Origin: Paraescarpia echinospica | Taxonomy: Eukaryota > Annelida > Polychaeta > Sabellida > Siboglinidae | DNA length: 64,000 bases | Assembly: GCA_020002185.1 (NCBI GenBank) | Contig: CM034531.1 | Location: 42,974,367 to 43,038,366, forward strand | Direction of reading: 5' to 3' | Position numbers and translations under genes: made by a program | In this document: positions 1-10,475 of the stretch, one piece after another | Layout of the letters: every line of letters begins with the position of its first letter | Numbering within the stretch: the first letter of the stretch is position 1 | Notes under the pieces: generated by a model | What the model was told of the DNA's origin: nothing | What the model saw: only the letters and a program-made list of their open reading frames with translations | The model's database searches: none

Positions 1-65
1 CCCTCTCTCCCTCTCTCCCTCTCTCCCTCTCTCCCTCTCTCCCTCTCTCCCTCTCTCCCTCCCCC
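1..65. repeat. CCCTCTCT microsatellite
   Basis: An uninterrupted run of the octamer CCCTCTCT that decays into C-rich sequence and continues off the left edge of the window. The strands are strongly purine/pyrimidine asymmetric. No gene is attached to it. Confidence 0.95.
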
Positions 66-1970
66 TCTCCCCCTCCATTCCTACCACCCTACCCTGGTGC
101 GCGTGTGCGTGTGTGTACGTATGAATTTATTGAGTTTGTAAACATTAATGCGTTCAGTATATTCATGGTTAGTTAATCAATACGTTTTAAGCATTCACGA
201 CGCAGTTACTCAACAACACACCGTCATTCATTTTACAAAGAGCGAATGGAAGTGCAACAGTTGTCTAAACAATTGTGTAGTTGGGGCCTAAACGATAAAT
301 ACAAGTTGAAAGAGTATCCTCTATCAACCTCGTAAGCCAGGTCGATGACAACGTACACTACCCCTGGCAGATATCCTACGCAATGTATGGAGGTCAGCTG
401 ATTCAAACTAGAAATTAGCTTCGCCGCAACTGTACAACCCGTGAGAACAGTGCAGACACCCGCCCCACCCGCACCTCAATTCTAAGACGAATCCAGTGAT
501 TTCATAACATCTCACGAGGGACTGAACGGTATTGTGTATTCAAATAATTACTTCTACTTCCCCCAACATTGCACATAACATTACCAAAATCATGTGGTTG
601 AAAATTTGCCGGCACGCAATATTATTGGCCTAGCTTATATTCCGAGTCCCGCAAGGCGATCTGCCGGGGGCACTGAGACTGGTGTAATCAGCAGCGCCCC
701 TGTCGCGCGATGATGTAATCTATGAACACAGTATGCTTTTTACTCAGATTATTATATTATTACCATATTATATTCATGAAGAACACACCTGATGGGTATT
801 CCATTGTGGCTGAGTATCGCACAGATTTCAACATTACTGTATCCTGCCACGAAACACTGTCTTACTAAACTGTGAACTAAAATGAACATATACATTTATT
901 ATGAAATGCACTCTCATGAAAAATACACGACAAGTTTGCAGCAGTTACCTTTATTTGACCTGGCAATGATGCAACAACTGTATTTACAAAAATACAATTG
1001 ACACACAAGCATGCTATAATTATAGGTTTATAATCACACAGGCACGCACGCACACACATGGGAATATATTACAGATGTATCTTCCATGGTTGTAACTTAC
1101 TGGGGGCATGCAAGATAGGCGATTCATAGATTGACTGCCTCCACAGTACTTCCATATCTGGGAACAGACAGACACATACAAAATAATCATACTGTTCTAA
1201 TGAATATGTCTGGCTTAACTAGTGGCACCTATTTCAAAACAATAATCGCATCCACATGTGACCACATCAAAGCAGTTGCCTACACACAACTATGACCAGA
1301 CAGTCTCAATAATTACCACTTCGTGCCGCATGCTATATTGGGCGGCATCGTAAGTCGCTGCGATTGACAGGCAGTTACACTGTAGCGTATCTACGGTTTG
1401 GTAAACTGTGCCTCAGCTATTCGATTCACTTAACTAAAAAGAAATAATTAAACTGTAGACAGAAAAAAAACATGTGACGCAAATGACGGCTAAATTCAGT
1501 TTTTTCGATGATTTAATGTACATGCTTCTTGTTAAACCGACTTCGAATATTGTAGCTATTTATAATAATTGAAACATAAACTTGGACACAAACGAACGGC
1601 ATTTGCAATAAGCGAAAGTTGAAAAAAGTTGTCGTCTCTTCCCATGTATACAAAATAAGTTTTATATTTTCTACCAAGGATATCCAGACGGAAACAATTT
1701 AAAAACTGCATTTGAGCGGTAGAAGAAGTACATATATGTCATGTTATGAAATATGTTTGCCTCAGACTTTCGTCACAACATTTAGAAGTACGAACACAAC
1801 AAATTCTGTGCGCAAACCAAATATATATGTAACCGTATACGTACAGTCAGAATCATCAGCCATGATCACATGCTCTGAACACAAAAAGGAATGCGTTTAA
1901 TAAAATACAAATGGCTGCCAAAGTCTCGTTTTCGACGTACGCATGCTCATTGCGGCACCTTTATAATGTA
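66..1970. other. Non-coding AT-rich stretch, no gene seen
   Basis: No open frame here resembles a protein I know and none has a persuasive exon boundary. The only structured piece is a ~75-bp dispersed repeat near 645-720, listed separately. Confidence 0.6.
645..720. repeat. Dispersed repeat, copy 1 (partner at 61690-61765)
   Basis: This segment and 61690-61765 share the order: GCAAG, a CTGAGACT block, then GATCAGCAGCGCCCC or its AATCAGCAGCGCCCC variant, a CGCGCGA block and a GATGCGAT or GATGTAAT block. The copies differ by short indels and substitutions. It looks like a short interspersed element of unknown class, since no tRNA-type box B is visible. Confidence 0.55.
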
Positions 1971-1976
1971 TACCAT

Positions 1977-2491
1977 CGCATCGCGCATCGCATCGCGCAT
2001 CGCATCGCGCATCGCATCGCGCATCGCATCGCATCGCGCATCGCATCGCGCATCGCATCGCGCATCGCATCGCGCATCGCATCGCGCATCGCATCGCGCA
2101 TCGCATCGCGCATCGCATCGCGCATCGCATCGCGTATCGCATCGCGCATCGCGTATCGCATCGCGCATCGCATCGCGCATCGCATCGCGCATCTCGTATC
2201 GCATCGCGCATCGCATCGCGTATCGACTCGCGCATCGCGTATCGCATCGCGCATCGCGCATCGCATCGCGCATCGCGCATCGCATCGCGCATCGCATCGC
2301 GCATCGCATCGCGCATCGCATCGCCCATCGCATCGCCCATCGCATCGCGTATCGTCCATCGCATCGCGCATCGCATCGCGCATCGTCCATCGCATCGCGC
2401 ATCGCATCGCGCATCGCATCGCGCATCGCATCGCGCATCGCCCATCGCATCGCGCATCGCTCATCGCATCGCCCATCGCATCGCGCATCGC
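1977..2491. repeat. 12-bp minisatellite (CATCGCGCATCG)n
   Basis: Roughly 500 bp built from ATCGC and GC blocks with a dominant 12-bp period. Because 12 is a multiple of three and the unit carries no stop, long repeat-peptide frames stay open on both strands (SHRA, RIA and MRDA-like repeats). I treat these as consequences of the repeat, not as genes: there is no unique protein sequence and no consistent start context. Variants (GTATCG, CCCATCG, TCCATCG) are interspersed, which indicates an old array. Confidence 0.9.
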
Positions 2492-2695
2492 GTCATCGCT
2501 CCATGGCGCTGCAGGTTGCCACACAAAAACGCGATGGCCCTTCTCGGCCATCATAGATATGGTATGCGAGTTTATTCTAAAGTTCACACAAACTTGCTGA
2601 CATTTTCAAATTTTCTTCAACTACTTAAATTATCGCCTTACGCCACGCCCAAGTCTAGCACGCTTGCCATCCAACCTCAGTGACTCCTGCCAATC

Positions 2696-3436
2696 ATGTC
2701 TGCTGGTAGCATGAATGACTTAATACGGTCATGCTTCACGACGGAGCTGAAGGAATTGAAGAACAGACAGGGCTCCGCGGACAGGCAACAAAAGAGTCGA
2801 ACGCGCGGCAAGTCGGCCACTTCCATTGATCCAAAGAACGTGTTTGAGCAGATAACCCCTAACCTGATCAAAACAATGACGGTTGCGGTGACCAGCATAT
2901 TAGACTCATTAAAGGAGAGAATTCGAGTTTTGGAAGAGAGGGTCGGCACTCTGGAGAATGAAGCAGACAAAAGGGAACAGTACACCAGACATCCCAACCT
3001 CAGAATACAGGGCATCCCGGAAACAAAAGACGAAACAACCAATGAACTTGTAATCGCTACCCTGAAAAAGATGGGCATAACGAATATAGGGGCTGACCAA
3101 TTGGAGCGAAGCCATCGCCTCGGCCCGAAATCAGATGATCATGACCGACCGCGTAAACGGGCAATAATCGTTCGCTGTAGGAGCGAGGCAGTCCGGGACG
3201 AGGTCTATCGAGCCCGGACTAAACTAAAGGAACACAATAACAAACACCGCGAAGAACATATATTAGTGAAAGACGATCTAATCGCGAAACGTGCAGCACT
3301 CGCTTACACAACACGTCTACTCAAGAGGGAACACAAAGTCGCAGACTGCTGGACGTATGCGGGAAGAGTACTGGTCAAATCAAACACAGGTGTTATAAAG
3401 GAAATACAGACAATGAGGGATCTGAACATTTATTAG
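2696..3436 (+). CDS. LINE ORF1 protein (L1 ORF1p-like, nucleic-acid chaperone type)
   Basis: An uninterrupted 246-residue frame. The N-terminus is polar and basic. Residues ~60-105 form a coiled-coil-like heptad segment (ILDSLKERIRVLEERVGTL). The motif REQYTRHPNLRIQGIPE (around residues 98-115) opens an RRM-like domain typical of LINE ORF1 proteins, followed by a region with ERSHRLG and later RAALAYTTR in the C-terminal domain. In characterised relatives this protein trimerises and binds LINE RNA. It is the only intact reading frame of copy A; the ORF2 about 500 bp downstream is broken. An upstream ATG-poor leader and an ATG preceded by CAATC support this start. It is probably a relic that has escaped mutation rather than a host gene. 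Confidence 0.85.
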   Translation: MSAGSMNDLIRSCFTTELKELKNRQGSADRQQKSRTRGKSATSIDPKNVFEQITPNLIKTMTVAVTSILDSLKERIRVLEERVGTLENEADKREQYTRHPNLRIQGIPETKDETTNELVIATLKKMGITNIGADQLERSHRLGPKSDDHDRPRKRAIIVRCRSEAVRDEVYRARTKLKEHNNKHREEHILVKDDLIAKRAALAYTTRLLKREHKVADCWTYAGRVLVKSNTGVIKEIQTMRDLNIY

Positions 3437-3938
3437 CCATCTACAAAGCCGTAGACATATAACAGACTGAACACAAAATCTTCCAGCGCGATTCTGGTAT
3501 GCTTCTGCACAGGAGCCTGAGTGAGACGAGCTCGCCAAACAGCTCGGTCCTATTGACGCCCTTCAGACAACGAAGAATCGACATCATATGACGTCACACT
3601 GGCGCATTGAACGCCTGGTGTGACTAAATACGAAGATACTGACTTTACAGCTGCTGCGACTCCATCTGGCGACAAACGAGACGATCGCGACCGCACCGTG
3701 TGAATTACATACCGTGAGGGTTTTGAACATTACATTGTACTTAATGTAGCAACTCCACAGACAATTGGAAGACCAGCCATGCATTCCAATGCACTTCTTT
3801 TTCTTTTTCTTATATATATTTTTTGTATTTGCCTACTGTTGGTAGTAATACAAATACGTTAACATCACATACTATGCAATGTCTTAGGTACACATGATGC
3901 ACACAACGAACCACAAGTAATACACTGCTCTTCCTATT

Positions 3939-5395
3939 ATGACATCGATAAATTCACCAACCTTGCAAACAAACGCACAAACAGTTTTACTATTCTAAGT
4001 TCAAACATTCAGTCTATAAATGCAAAATTTAATGAACTTGAAATATTCATAGAGGACCTACGTCGAAATAACTTTAAATTCAGTGTAATATGCTTACAGA
4101 AGACGTGAAAAGCTGATAATGATGACTTCTCTCAATTTTGCTTAGACGGGTATGATTGTATAACACAGGGGAAAATATGTAGCGATAAATGAGGGTTATT
4201 AGTATATGTAGATGATAAATATAAATCTGAAATAAAAATGAATCTTAACACATAAACAAATTACAAAGGGTTAATAATTCAAGTAACAGGAAATGGTTTA
4301 TTAAAGAAAATGACCATTGGAAATATATATAGATTACCAAGGTCATGCAACGAAAATATTGCACAATTTATTTATGAATTTTCATCAATGTTATCGTCTC
4401 TAGAAAACAGCAATAATAATATCATTACGGCAGGGGACTTTAACATTAACTTACTTAAAATAAACGATAACAGAATATACAGTGATTTTTTTGATACGTT
4501 AACATCACATAGTCTTTACCCACAAATAACATTCCCAACTCGTTTTACAAGAACCAACGGAACACTAATAGATAACTTTTTTGCTCACTAAATCAATTTA
4601 TATTAGAAAGTATTACTGGGATTTTCACAAACACTTTCTCAAACCATCAACCTTATTTTTTAAATAATAGACACTACACTTAAAGCTGAAATTCCTCCTA
4701 AATTTGTAAATATTAACATACAAAGTGTTGAAGCCATGCAGAAAGTCAATATTGAGATTGGTTATCATAAATTATACAACAAACTACATAAACAACAAAA
4801 TGAAGATCCCAACTTAAATTACAATATAATACACGATGAAATCATGCTTGCTAAAAGTAAGTACATGCATACTAAAATAATGAAATTTAATAAATACAAA
4901 CAAGTTTTGAGATTAGTATTAAGAATCTCATAGTCTGGTGAGTTAGGTTTACACATTTTTTATTGTTTATAAAATATGTCACGATATCTAATAGATTTGA
5001 ACAAACCTTGAGTGATCCATGTCGATTCAAAAAATCGACATGGATCACCCAAGGTTTGCTCAAATTACAAGAACAAAATTTTTATTAAAATATACATAAA
5101 AATTTACCAGTTTACTTATTAAATTGGCAGATAATTCCAAATGCCAGCACACACAAATATGACACTCGGGGAGCAACTGAACTACACATCTTCAGAACTA
5201 ATCATAAATTTGCTAAAAAGTATCTTAAATATAACCTACCTCATGTTATAAATAATATCCCTGATTTAGTGAAAGACAAGGTAGTGACCCATAGTTTTAG
5301 AGGATTCTCAAGTTATACCAAATACCATATGCTACAAAAATACAATGTCAGGTGCAATATACAACAATGCTACATCTGCCAACTAAATTAATGTA
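3939..5395 (+). pseudogene. LINE ORF2 remnant (endonuclease N-terminus plus RT C-terminus)
   Basis: Translation shows apurinic-type endonuclease motifs: an N-terminal LSSNIQSINAK segment, NIYRLPRSC near 4318, AGDFNINLL near 4430 and a LIDNFFAH end at 4591. At least three in-frame stops fall upstream of 4310. After 4591 the frame shifts; 4736-4933 encodes a lysine/asparagine-rich linker like that preceding the RT domain. The RT fingers and palm, including the YADD box, are absent. The end (5150-5390) encodes the family's C-terminal tail (KYLKYNLPHVINNIPD, THSFRGFSSYTK), also seen in copy B. The copy cannot encode an active enzyme. Confidence 0.8.
4996..5064. repeat. 32-bp-arm inverted repeat at the LINE A deletion junction
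   Basis: Arms 4996-5027 and 5033-5064 are reverse complements except for two positions, separated by a 5-nt loop. The hairpin lies where the reverse transcriptase domain of LINE A is missing. Confidence 0.9.
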
Positions 5396-5635
5396 TTATA
5401 AATGAGTAATACAAATACAACTACTAAATCTATATAGTCGCTTACATGACTACATGTGCACACGCGTATACAACACATACACGACACATTAGAAAGCACA
5501 TTGCATCAGTAAAACAAGTACCATGCACCTTATGTAAGAGAAAGACTATTAGAACTTTAAATGTTTGACATAATCATCTTTTTGTTATTAAAAAAACTTA
5601 GGATTAAATACATTAAAAATATATATGAATATTGT

Positions 5636-5700
5636 TTCTGGGTGGCTCCTACGATAGCGATCAGTTTTGATTTTAGTAGGAGTCTCCCATCCCACAGCTA
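5636..5700 (+). other. LINE 3' UTR stem-loop, copy A
   Basis: GGCTCCTAC (from ~5643) can pair with GTAGGAGTC downstream, allowing one G-T pair, around a loop containing GATAGCGATC. Copy B (52482-52530) has the equivalent GTGGCTCC and GGAGCCAC stem around GATAGCGAC. Stem-loops at LINE 3' ends are known RT recognition sites; this role here is inferred. Confidence 0.5.
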
Positions 5701-5744
5701 TTTTTACTTTCTTTCGTTCATTGCAAAATGTATATTTTGCTGAC

Positions 5745-7734
5745 CACATATCTTCAGTTGTATGTATTTTTTAGCATTTCGATATTGTTACATATGCCAG
5801 TATATGTATGTGTGCATATATTTTACATAATTTGTATTTGTTTAAATGCAGTTGGGAAAAATAAAAGTATACTTATCCTTAAATCTTTTTAAATCCCGTC
5901 AGGTGACGGGTTATTACGGATAAAACGGCATCCAATTGGGAATATTGTAGTATTTGTTTGTTGTCGTTATTTCGCAACATGCATGTGTACTATTTTACAA
6001 ACGACGTAATATATGTATCTAAGTTGTAACTTAGCAGGACATGGACAACCCTAATACGCTTGCAGTAAGTGACATTTTATGAACCAACTGATATTTGCTT
6101 GTCTCGCAGTCCGTCTTCAACTGATCAGTGACACGCTTACGTAGCATGGAACAATAGTATAAACCAAGCGTAACGTTGCGAACAACTGGCCTAAGCTAAG
6201 TAATATTATCCATAGGTGGAATTTTATTCATAGGTGGAATTTTATCCATAGGTGGAATGTTATCCTCTGGTGGAATGTCAGTCTGATGTAACATGGTGGA
6301 AGACAAAAATCACCCCGCGCTAAATGGGCAATTTTTCACCGCGTCAAACTTATCATACTTTACTTTCAAGCTGTGTCATGTCGCGTGATATTCTTACGTG
6401 AATAACATGGCTTATCGCTACTAATCTGGTCATATTGGTAACCAATACAGCAATATTGAACTTTTGGTGAGATTCACAACTGCTTATTATGAAACAATAT
6501 TGACGAGTCTCTAAATGTTGGTCCATGAGTGCGGGTGAATCCATTTCGTTAACTCATAGAATAATGTTCTGAACCAGTGTGTAAAGAATCCACGTTATCA
6601 AAAACGAATACGCGAACACACAGTGCCTTGACTGGTGAAAACACTATAGATAATTAACACGTACATGTAATTCTGAGCATACGTCTAGAAAATATTGCAT
6701 ATTTAGGATAATTCCTGGATATACACGTATCCAGCCAGACATATGAAATTGATACTTCATTCAGGTAGCCCACATAGAGCCTATGTGTGTTTCTGCTGTG
6801 CACATGCTCACAAAGTGATTTACTTGTAACCTTGGCCCAGACAGGAATATTGGCAACTGAGTGCGTTGTAGCAACAATTCACACACAAACAGATATACAG
6901 ATTTATGTTTTACCATAAACATTCCATTAAGTAGGTTATATACGCGACATTACGATATAGAATCTCGTTGACACCTGACTGAGACGGACAGAGTATCAAA
7001 GTTTACAAAAGTTATTTATGCAGCATTTAACTGGAACTGGTTTTTGTCTTTGGATCCATCCATAGCCCTATATTTTAACTTATCTCAAGGCCAGTTGCCA
7101 GATGCCGTCCACTTGAAACGACGACGCCATATCACAAAGAAAGTTGATAATTTAAGCGAAAATTTGCAATAACAGAATGCACGCGCTATTAGTTTATTAG
7201 TTCCATGTCTATAAAAATAACTTCAGGTTGGTTACCTACGCTCACGCCAATAGTCGACGTATGATTTATGTATGGGTGTTTACGGGGGTACATATATCTT
7301 AGTCCTAAAAGCGCCGCAGTATTATAAGTAACCGCGATGATGGATCAATCTAGGAGCTGCTACGCCTACACCAACTTGTACTGGCACGAGATTGTTTGAG
7401 GTCTACAGAAATGCTTTAGGAGCGAACAATGCAAATAGTCAGCGAATGAGACATTGATGAAATGCACGTAAGGAACTGACGCAGAAACACGACGTGTAAT
7501 GTATAACGTGACACAATACAGGGTCGCGGGAACGAAATTTATATCGAGGTGGCTAACGGAGCTTCAGCACCACTGAACAATTTTCGCCCCCACATATCTT
7601 CACATCTTCTTTGTGGCTGTCCTATCACGATTGGCTCGACTATGATATATCGCACGGGGTTGCTGTTGAAAATGTTTCGCCGCTGCGCAACTGTAACTTC
7701 AGCTTCTCCGCTGTTGTCTCGCTAAACAAAGCGG
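5745..7734. other. Non-coding stretch, no gene seen
   Basis: AT-rich sequence without a recognisable frame. It contains the short GGTGGAAT tandem motif at 6207-6285, listed separately. Confidence 0.6.
6207..6285. repeat. ~19-bp tandem repeat with ATAGGTGGAAT core
   Basis: Four consecutive copies of a unit like TTATCCATAGGTGGAATTT; the last copies diverge. A related TATAGGGTGGAAT motif recurs at 30300-30440 and 31290-31420. Confidence 0.8.
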
Positions 7735-8190
7735 AATAATAAACACCTGTTTTCCCCGGTGCCAGCCTACCGCACACAACAACCAGCACAAAACAATAAA
7801 CGTCTGTTTTCCCCAGAGCCAGCCTAGCGCACACAATAAGCAGAACAAACGATAAACGCTTGCAATATGCAGCCAACATATTTTTAGCCTAGCGTTAGTC
7901 TGGTACCCCACAACACAATAGGTCATTAATCACACAGGCGGGCTTCCCGAGCGGCCGAGAGATTAGCCTACAGCAGACCCATTAATCATCGACGCGGGTA
8001 ACTTTTTCTAGGGTTCTTTAGTACGCCTGCGAGAATAGGGTAGGGGCGGGCAGAACGACTGAATAGGGTAGGGAGAGCCAAAAAATTAAGTGATGTGGCA
8101 CAGTAACTAAAACTGTTGTGAACACGCACCCCACAAAGCGCCGTGGCACAGTACCTAAAACTGTTTTGGATACGCACCCCACCGACCACT
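7735..8190. repeat. Block of short tandem duplications
   Basis: Three neighbouring duplications are visible. A ~60-bp unit containing GTTTTCCCC and GCCAGCCTA occurs at about 7745 and 7805. GAATAGGGTAGGG occurs twice between 8031 and 8075. A ~57-bp unit starting GTGGCACAGTA and ending ACGCACCCCAC occurs at about 8095 and 8142. The minus-strand frames here simply read through these repeats. Confidence 0.8.
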
Positions 8191-8194
8191 GACC

Positions 8195-8800
8195 ACTGAC
8201 TTTTGACCTTGGTCAGTGGTCATCTAGTTTTATTGACCACCGCTAGATGCCCTACAGTAGTTTTTATCACCACAAGAGGACAGCACTGTAAGGCGGTATT
8301 ATGATTACACGCCGTGCAGGTTCCTTTGATCTTCTTTACCTCCCTAGAGGGTCTACAGTAGTCTCTATCACCAACAGAGGTCAGCACTGTAAGCGTCAGA
8401 AGTCATTAATCATCTGAGCGTCCCATGGTTTGTGTCCATGGCTCCTATTGGTCTAGAAGTGAGCACATTTGAGCATTTTCCTTTGATCTATGTAGTGGTC
8501 AGCTAGTTTTACTGACCACCGCTAGAGGCCCTACAGTAGTTTCTATCACCACAAGAGGACAGCACTGTAAGGCAGTATTATGAGTACACGCCGTGCCGGT
8601 CCCTGTGATTTTCTTGACAACCCCCAGAGGGTCTACAGTAAGGGTCTACAGTAGTGCACCATAGGACAGCACTGTAAGCGTCAGAAGTCATTAATCATCT
8701 GAGCGTCCAATAGGAAGGCCCGTTACATACCGACATGGATTGTGTCCATGGCTCCTATTGGTCTAGAAGTGAGTACACTTGAGCATTTTCCTTTGATCTT
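8195..8800. repeat. ~300-bp tandem duplication with nested sub-repeats
   Basis: Two units (about 8205-8500 and 8500-8800) share the same order of blocks: TGACCACCGCTAGA, CTACAGTAGT, a CACAAGAGGACAGCACTGTAA block, ACACGCCGTGC, AGAGGGTCTACAGTA, a second AGCACTGTAAGCGTCAGAAG block, CATTAATCATCTGAGCGTCC, and GTGTCCATGGCTCCTATTGG. Within each unit the CTACAGTA...CAGCACTGTAA segment is itself repeated. CATTAATCA also occurs at about 7923 and 7981, linking this array to the duplications before it. Confidence 0.85.
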
Positions 8801-9963
8801 TGTACTCAAATGGATAGTGAGATGTACCTACCTACTAGCTAGTCGGTCGGTCGCGTATTCGCACAGTTACCATTTCGTAGCACGCACCAATATTTCTAAA
8901 TCCGTCTCCAGATTGGGGTGAAATTGAGAGGTATCAGGTTTGGGTGGAGTTTTCTAAAAACGAGGTACGAGAAGTTCACGAATTTTACGCAGCATCTGTG
9001 TCAATGCAGATTAAATATGCTGTAAAAATGTTCACGAAGGTTGTTAGAGAAACTTTGCAGGAAATGAAGGAAACGTCATAATGACCGATTACGTAAAATC
9101 TAATGTAGTCTTACCCCAATTAAATGGTCAGAAGGAACAGGTGTACGATCAAAATACTGTAAACGTGTTAACAGCTGCCTTTTGTTTGTTGCTCCAGTGG
9201 TGGGTGCACAAAACAGTATAGTGAAACACGATACACGTTTAAGAAAAGACAAGGAGTCATACGTGTGTTGTATAACAAAACAACAGGATAATTGCGACTA
9301 TATATAATGAGCTACTAGGTGTGCCACGTACCTCTTAAACGGCAGTGACGTGTCCTCGTCCACGGCACTGACATTGTCACACGACTCGAGCAGCGCTGAG
9401 TTGTACGCCCAACTGAAGTTACGATGGCATTATTACATGATTACATGATTACATGCTTCACGAGTAAACCAAACACTCTTATCTGTAATACACCTTGCAC
9501 ACACGAATGGGGGTAAAAGTAATGTTACTAGATTCAAGTAATTATTACAAATAGTAAAGTAGTAGCAATAGGTTTTAACAAACACAGTGTTATTGTAATA
9601 GTAGTTGGAATCTGGGTAATAGTGGTTAAAATATTACTTTTCAGATAGATATCAAACACATCGAACCATCAATTTCATTAGCATATTGTCTGTCGTCAGT
9701 ATATCAACCTGAATCCGTACTGTGTCAATAGGTAATGACAGGTGTCAGGTGTTTATATAGCAGGAGACACATGGAGTGTGACTGAGCACTGCATGGCAAA
9801 ATGCAGTCAGTGGTACTCTGAAGCCTATTCCTTAGTCATCTATCATTTTCATAAATGCCTATGGATCCATAGCCCAAATGCTTGTCGTTCATTAACAGAT
9901 AATACACAAGACCAAACAAACATACACAGCATCACGTATTGTACGTGTTTGCACAGACTAACA
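8801..9963. other. Non-coding stretch downstream of the kinase-MIB gene
   Basis: No coding signal that I can support. It would contain the 3' UTR of the minus-strand kinase-MIB gene, whose stop codon is at 9964-9966. Confidence 0.5.
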
Positions 9964-10475
9964 TCATAATGTGGCTGTTAGTTTCTGGTGTGCAGTAGCT
10001 CCAAATACATACACTGTTCCGTCAGAGAACTCCACTTCGACGGTGTTGTCGTGTTTATGTTTGACGACGTCGACCGAGCCGAGATACTACAATATAAGAT
10101 GCATCGTGTGAAGCAAAGTGGTTGCAAGCATCTTGAACAGACCGTAGTGTATAAACAGTTATAACCAGGATGTACAAGGATCGTATTTATCTGTACAAAT
10201 GAACTTCTTGCCCCCAGACCTCGTTGTATCAAATATTGATTATTGAAGAACACGTGTATTATCAGCGAGATTCGCACAATTAAACAAACAGTTGCTCAAC
10301 TTAAGGAGAATGATGTCTTGTCAATAATAATATTAATGAATCATTTATAGAGAGAATAATACACTTGTCTTGCACGAACCTGTTTCATCTTTTTGCTCCA
10401 ACCGCTATGGTGGTGTTGCAGTCTAGTGGCTCTTGATTCATTAGCTTCAACGAGCACTCGTTCACCCACGCCGAA
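9964..10475 (-). CDS. Kinase-MIB exons 5-6: MIB/HERC2-type repeat and stop
   Basis: Exon 5 (10475-10380, 32 codons, phase 0 at both ends) has a T-rich acceptor and encodes FGVGERVLVEANESRATRL followed by QHHHSGWSKKMKQ. Exon 6 (10086-9964) follows acceptor TTGTAG and encodes YLGSVDVVKHKHDNTVEVEF then SDGTVYVFGATAHQKL and a TGA stop. The pattern of a GxRV start, LQ..H.GW...M, YLG.V..V, V.F.DG and V.FG matches the MIB substrate-binding repeat of mind bomb E3 ligases. Read alone, the exons could belong to a separate gene, but phase and spacing support joining them to the kinase. Confidence 0.68.

Larger units (their letters stand above)
2600..5740 (+). mobile_element. Non-LTR retrotransposon copy A (CR1/jockey-like), internally deleted
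   Basis: In order, the element has an intact ORF1 (2696-3436), a decayed ORF2 endonuclease (about 3939-4591), a scrap of the post-endonuclease region (4736-4930), the extreme C-terminus of the reverse transcriptase ORF (about 5150-5390) and a 3' UTR with a stem-loop (5636-5700). Most of the reverse transcriptase domain is missing between about 4930 and 5090, where a perfect-looking hairpin now sits. The C-terminal segment and 3' UTR match copy B at 52044-52550, so both belong to one family. The left boundary is estimated only from where the ORF1 leader seems to begin. Confidence 0.8.

Noticed and set aside
1891..2600. Long overlapping frames on both strands (SHRA, RIA, MRDA repeats)
   Set aside because: They are produced by the 12-bp stop-free minisatellite; no unique protein sequence or start signal supports a gene.
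7930..7985. tRNA-Ser/Leu-like segment TTCCCGAGCGGCCGAGAG
   Set aside because: No B box or cloverleaf follows; part of the local duplicated sequence.
8195..8800. CRISPR-like repeat array
   Set aside because: The repeats are long, unequal and lack regular unique spacers; the genome is animal.
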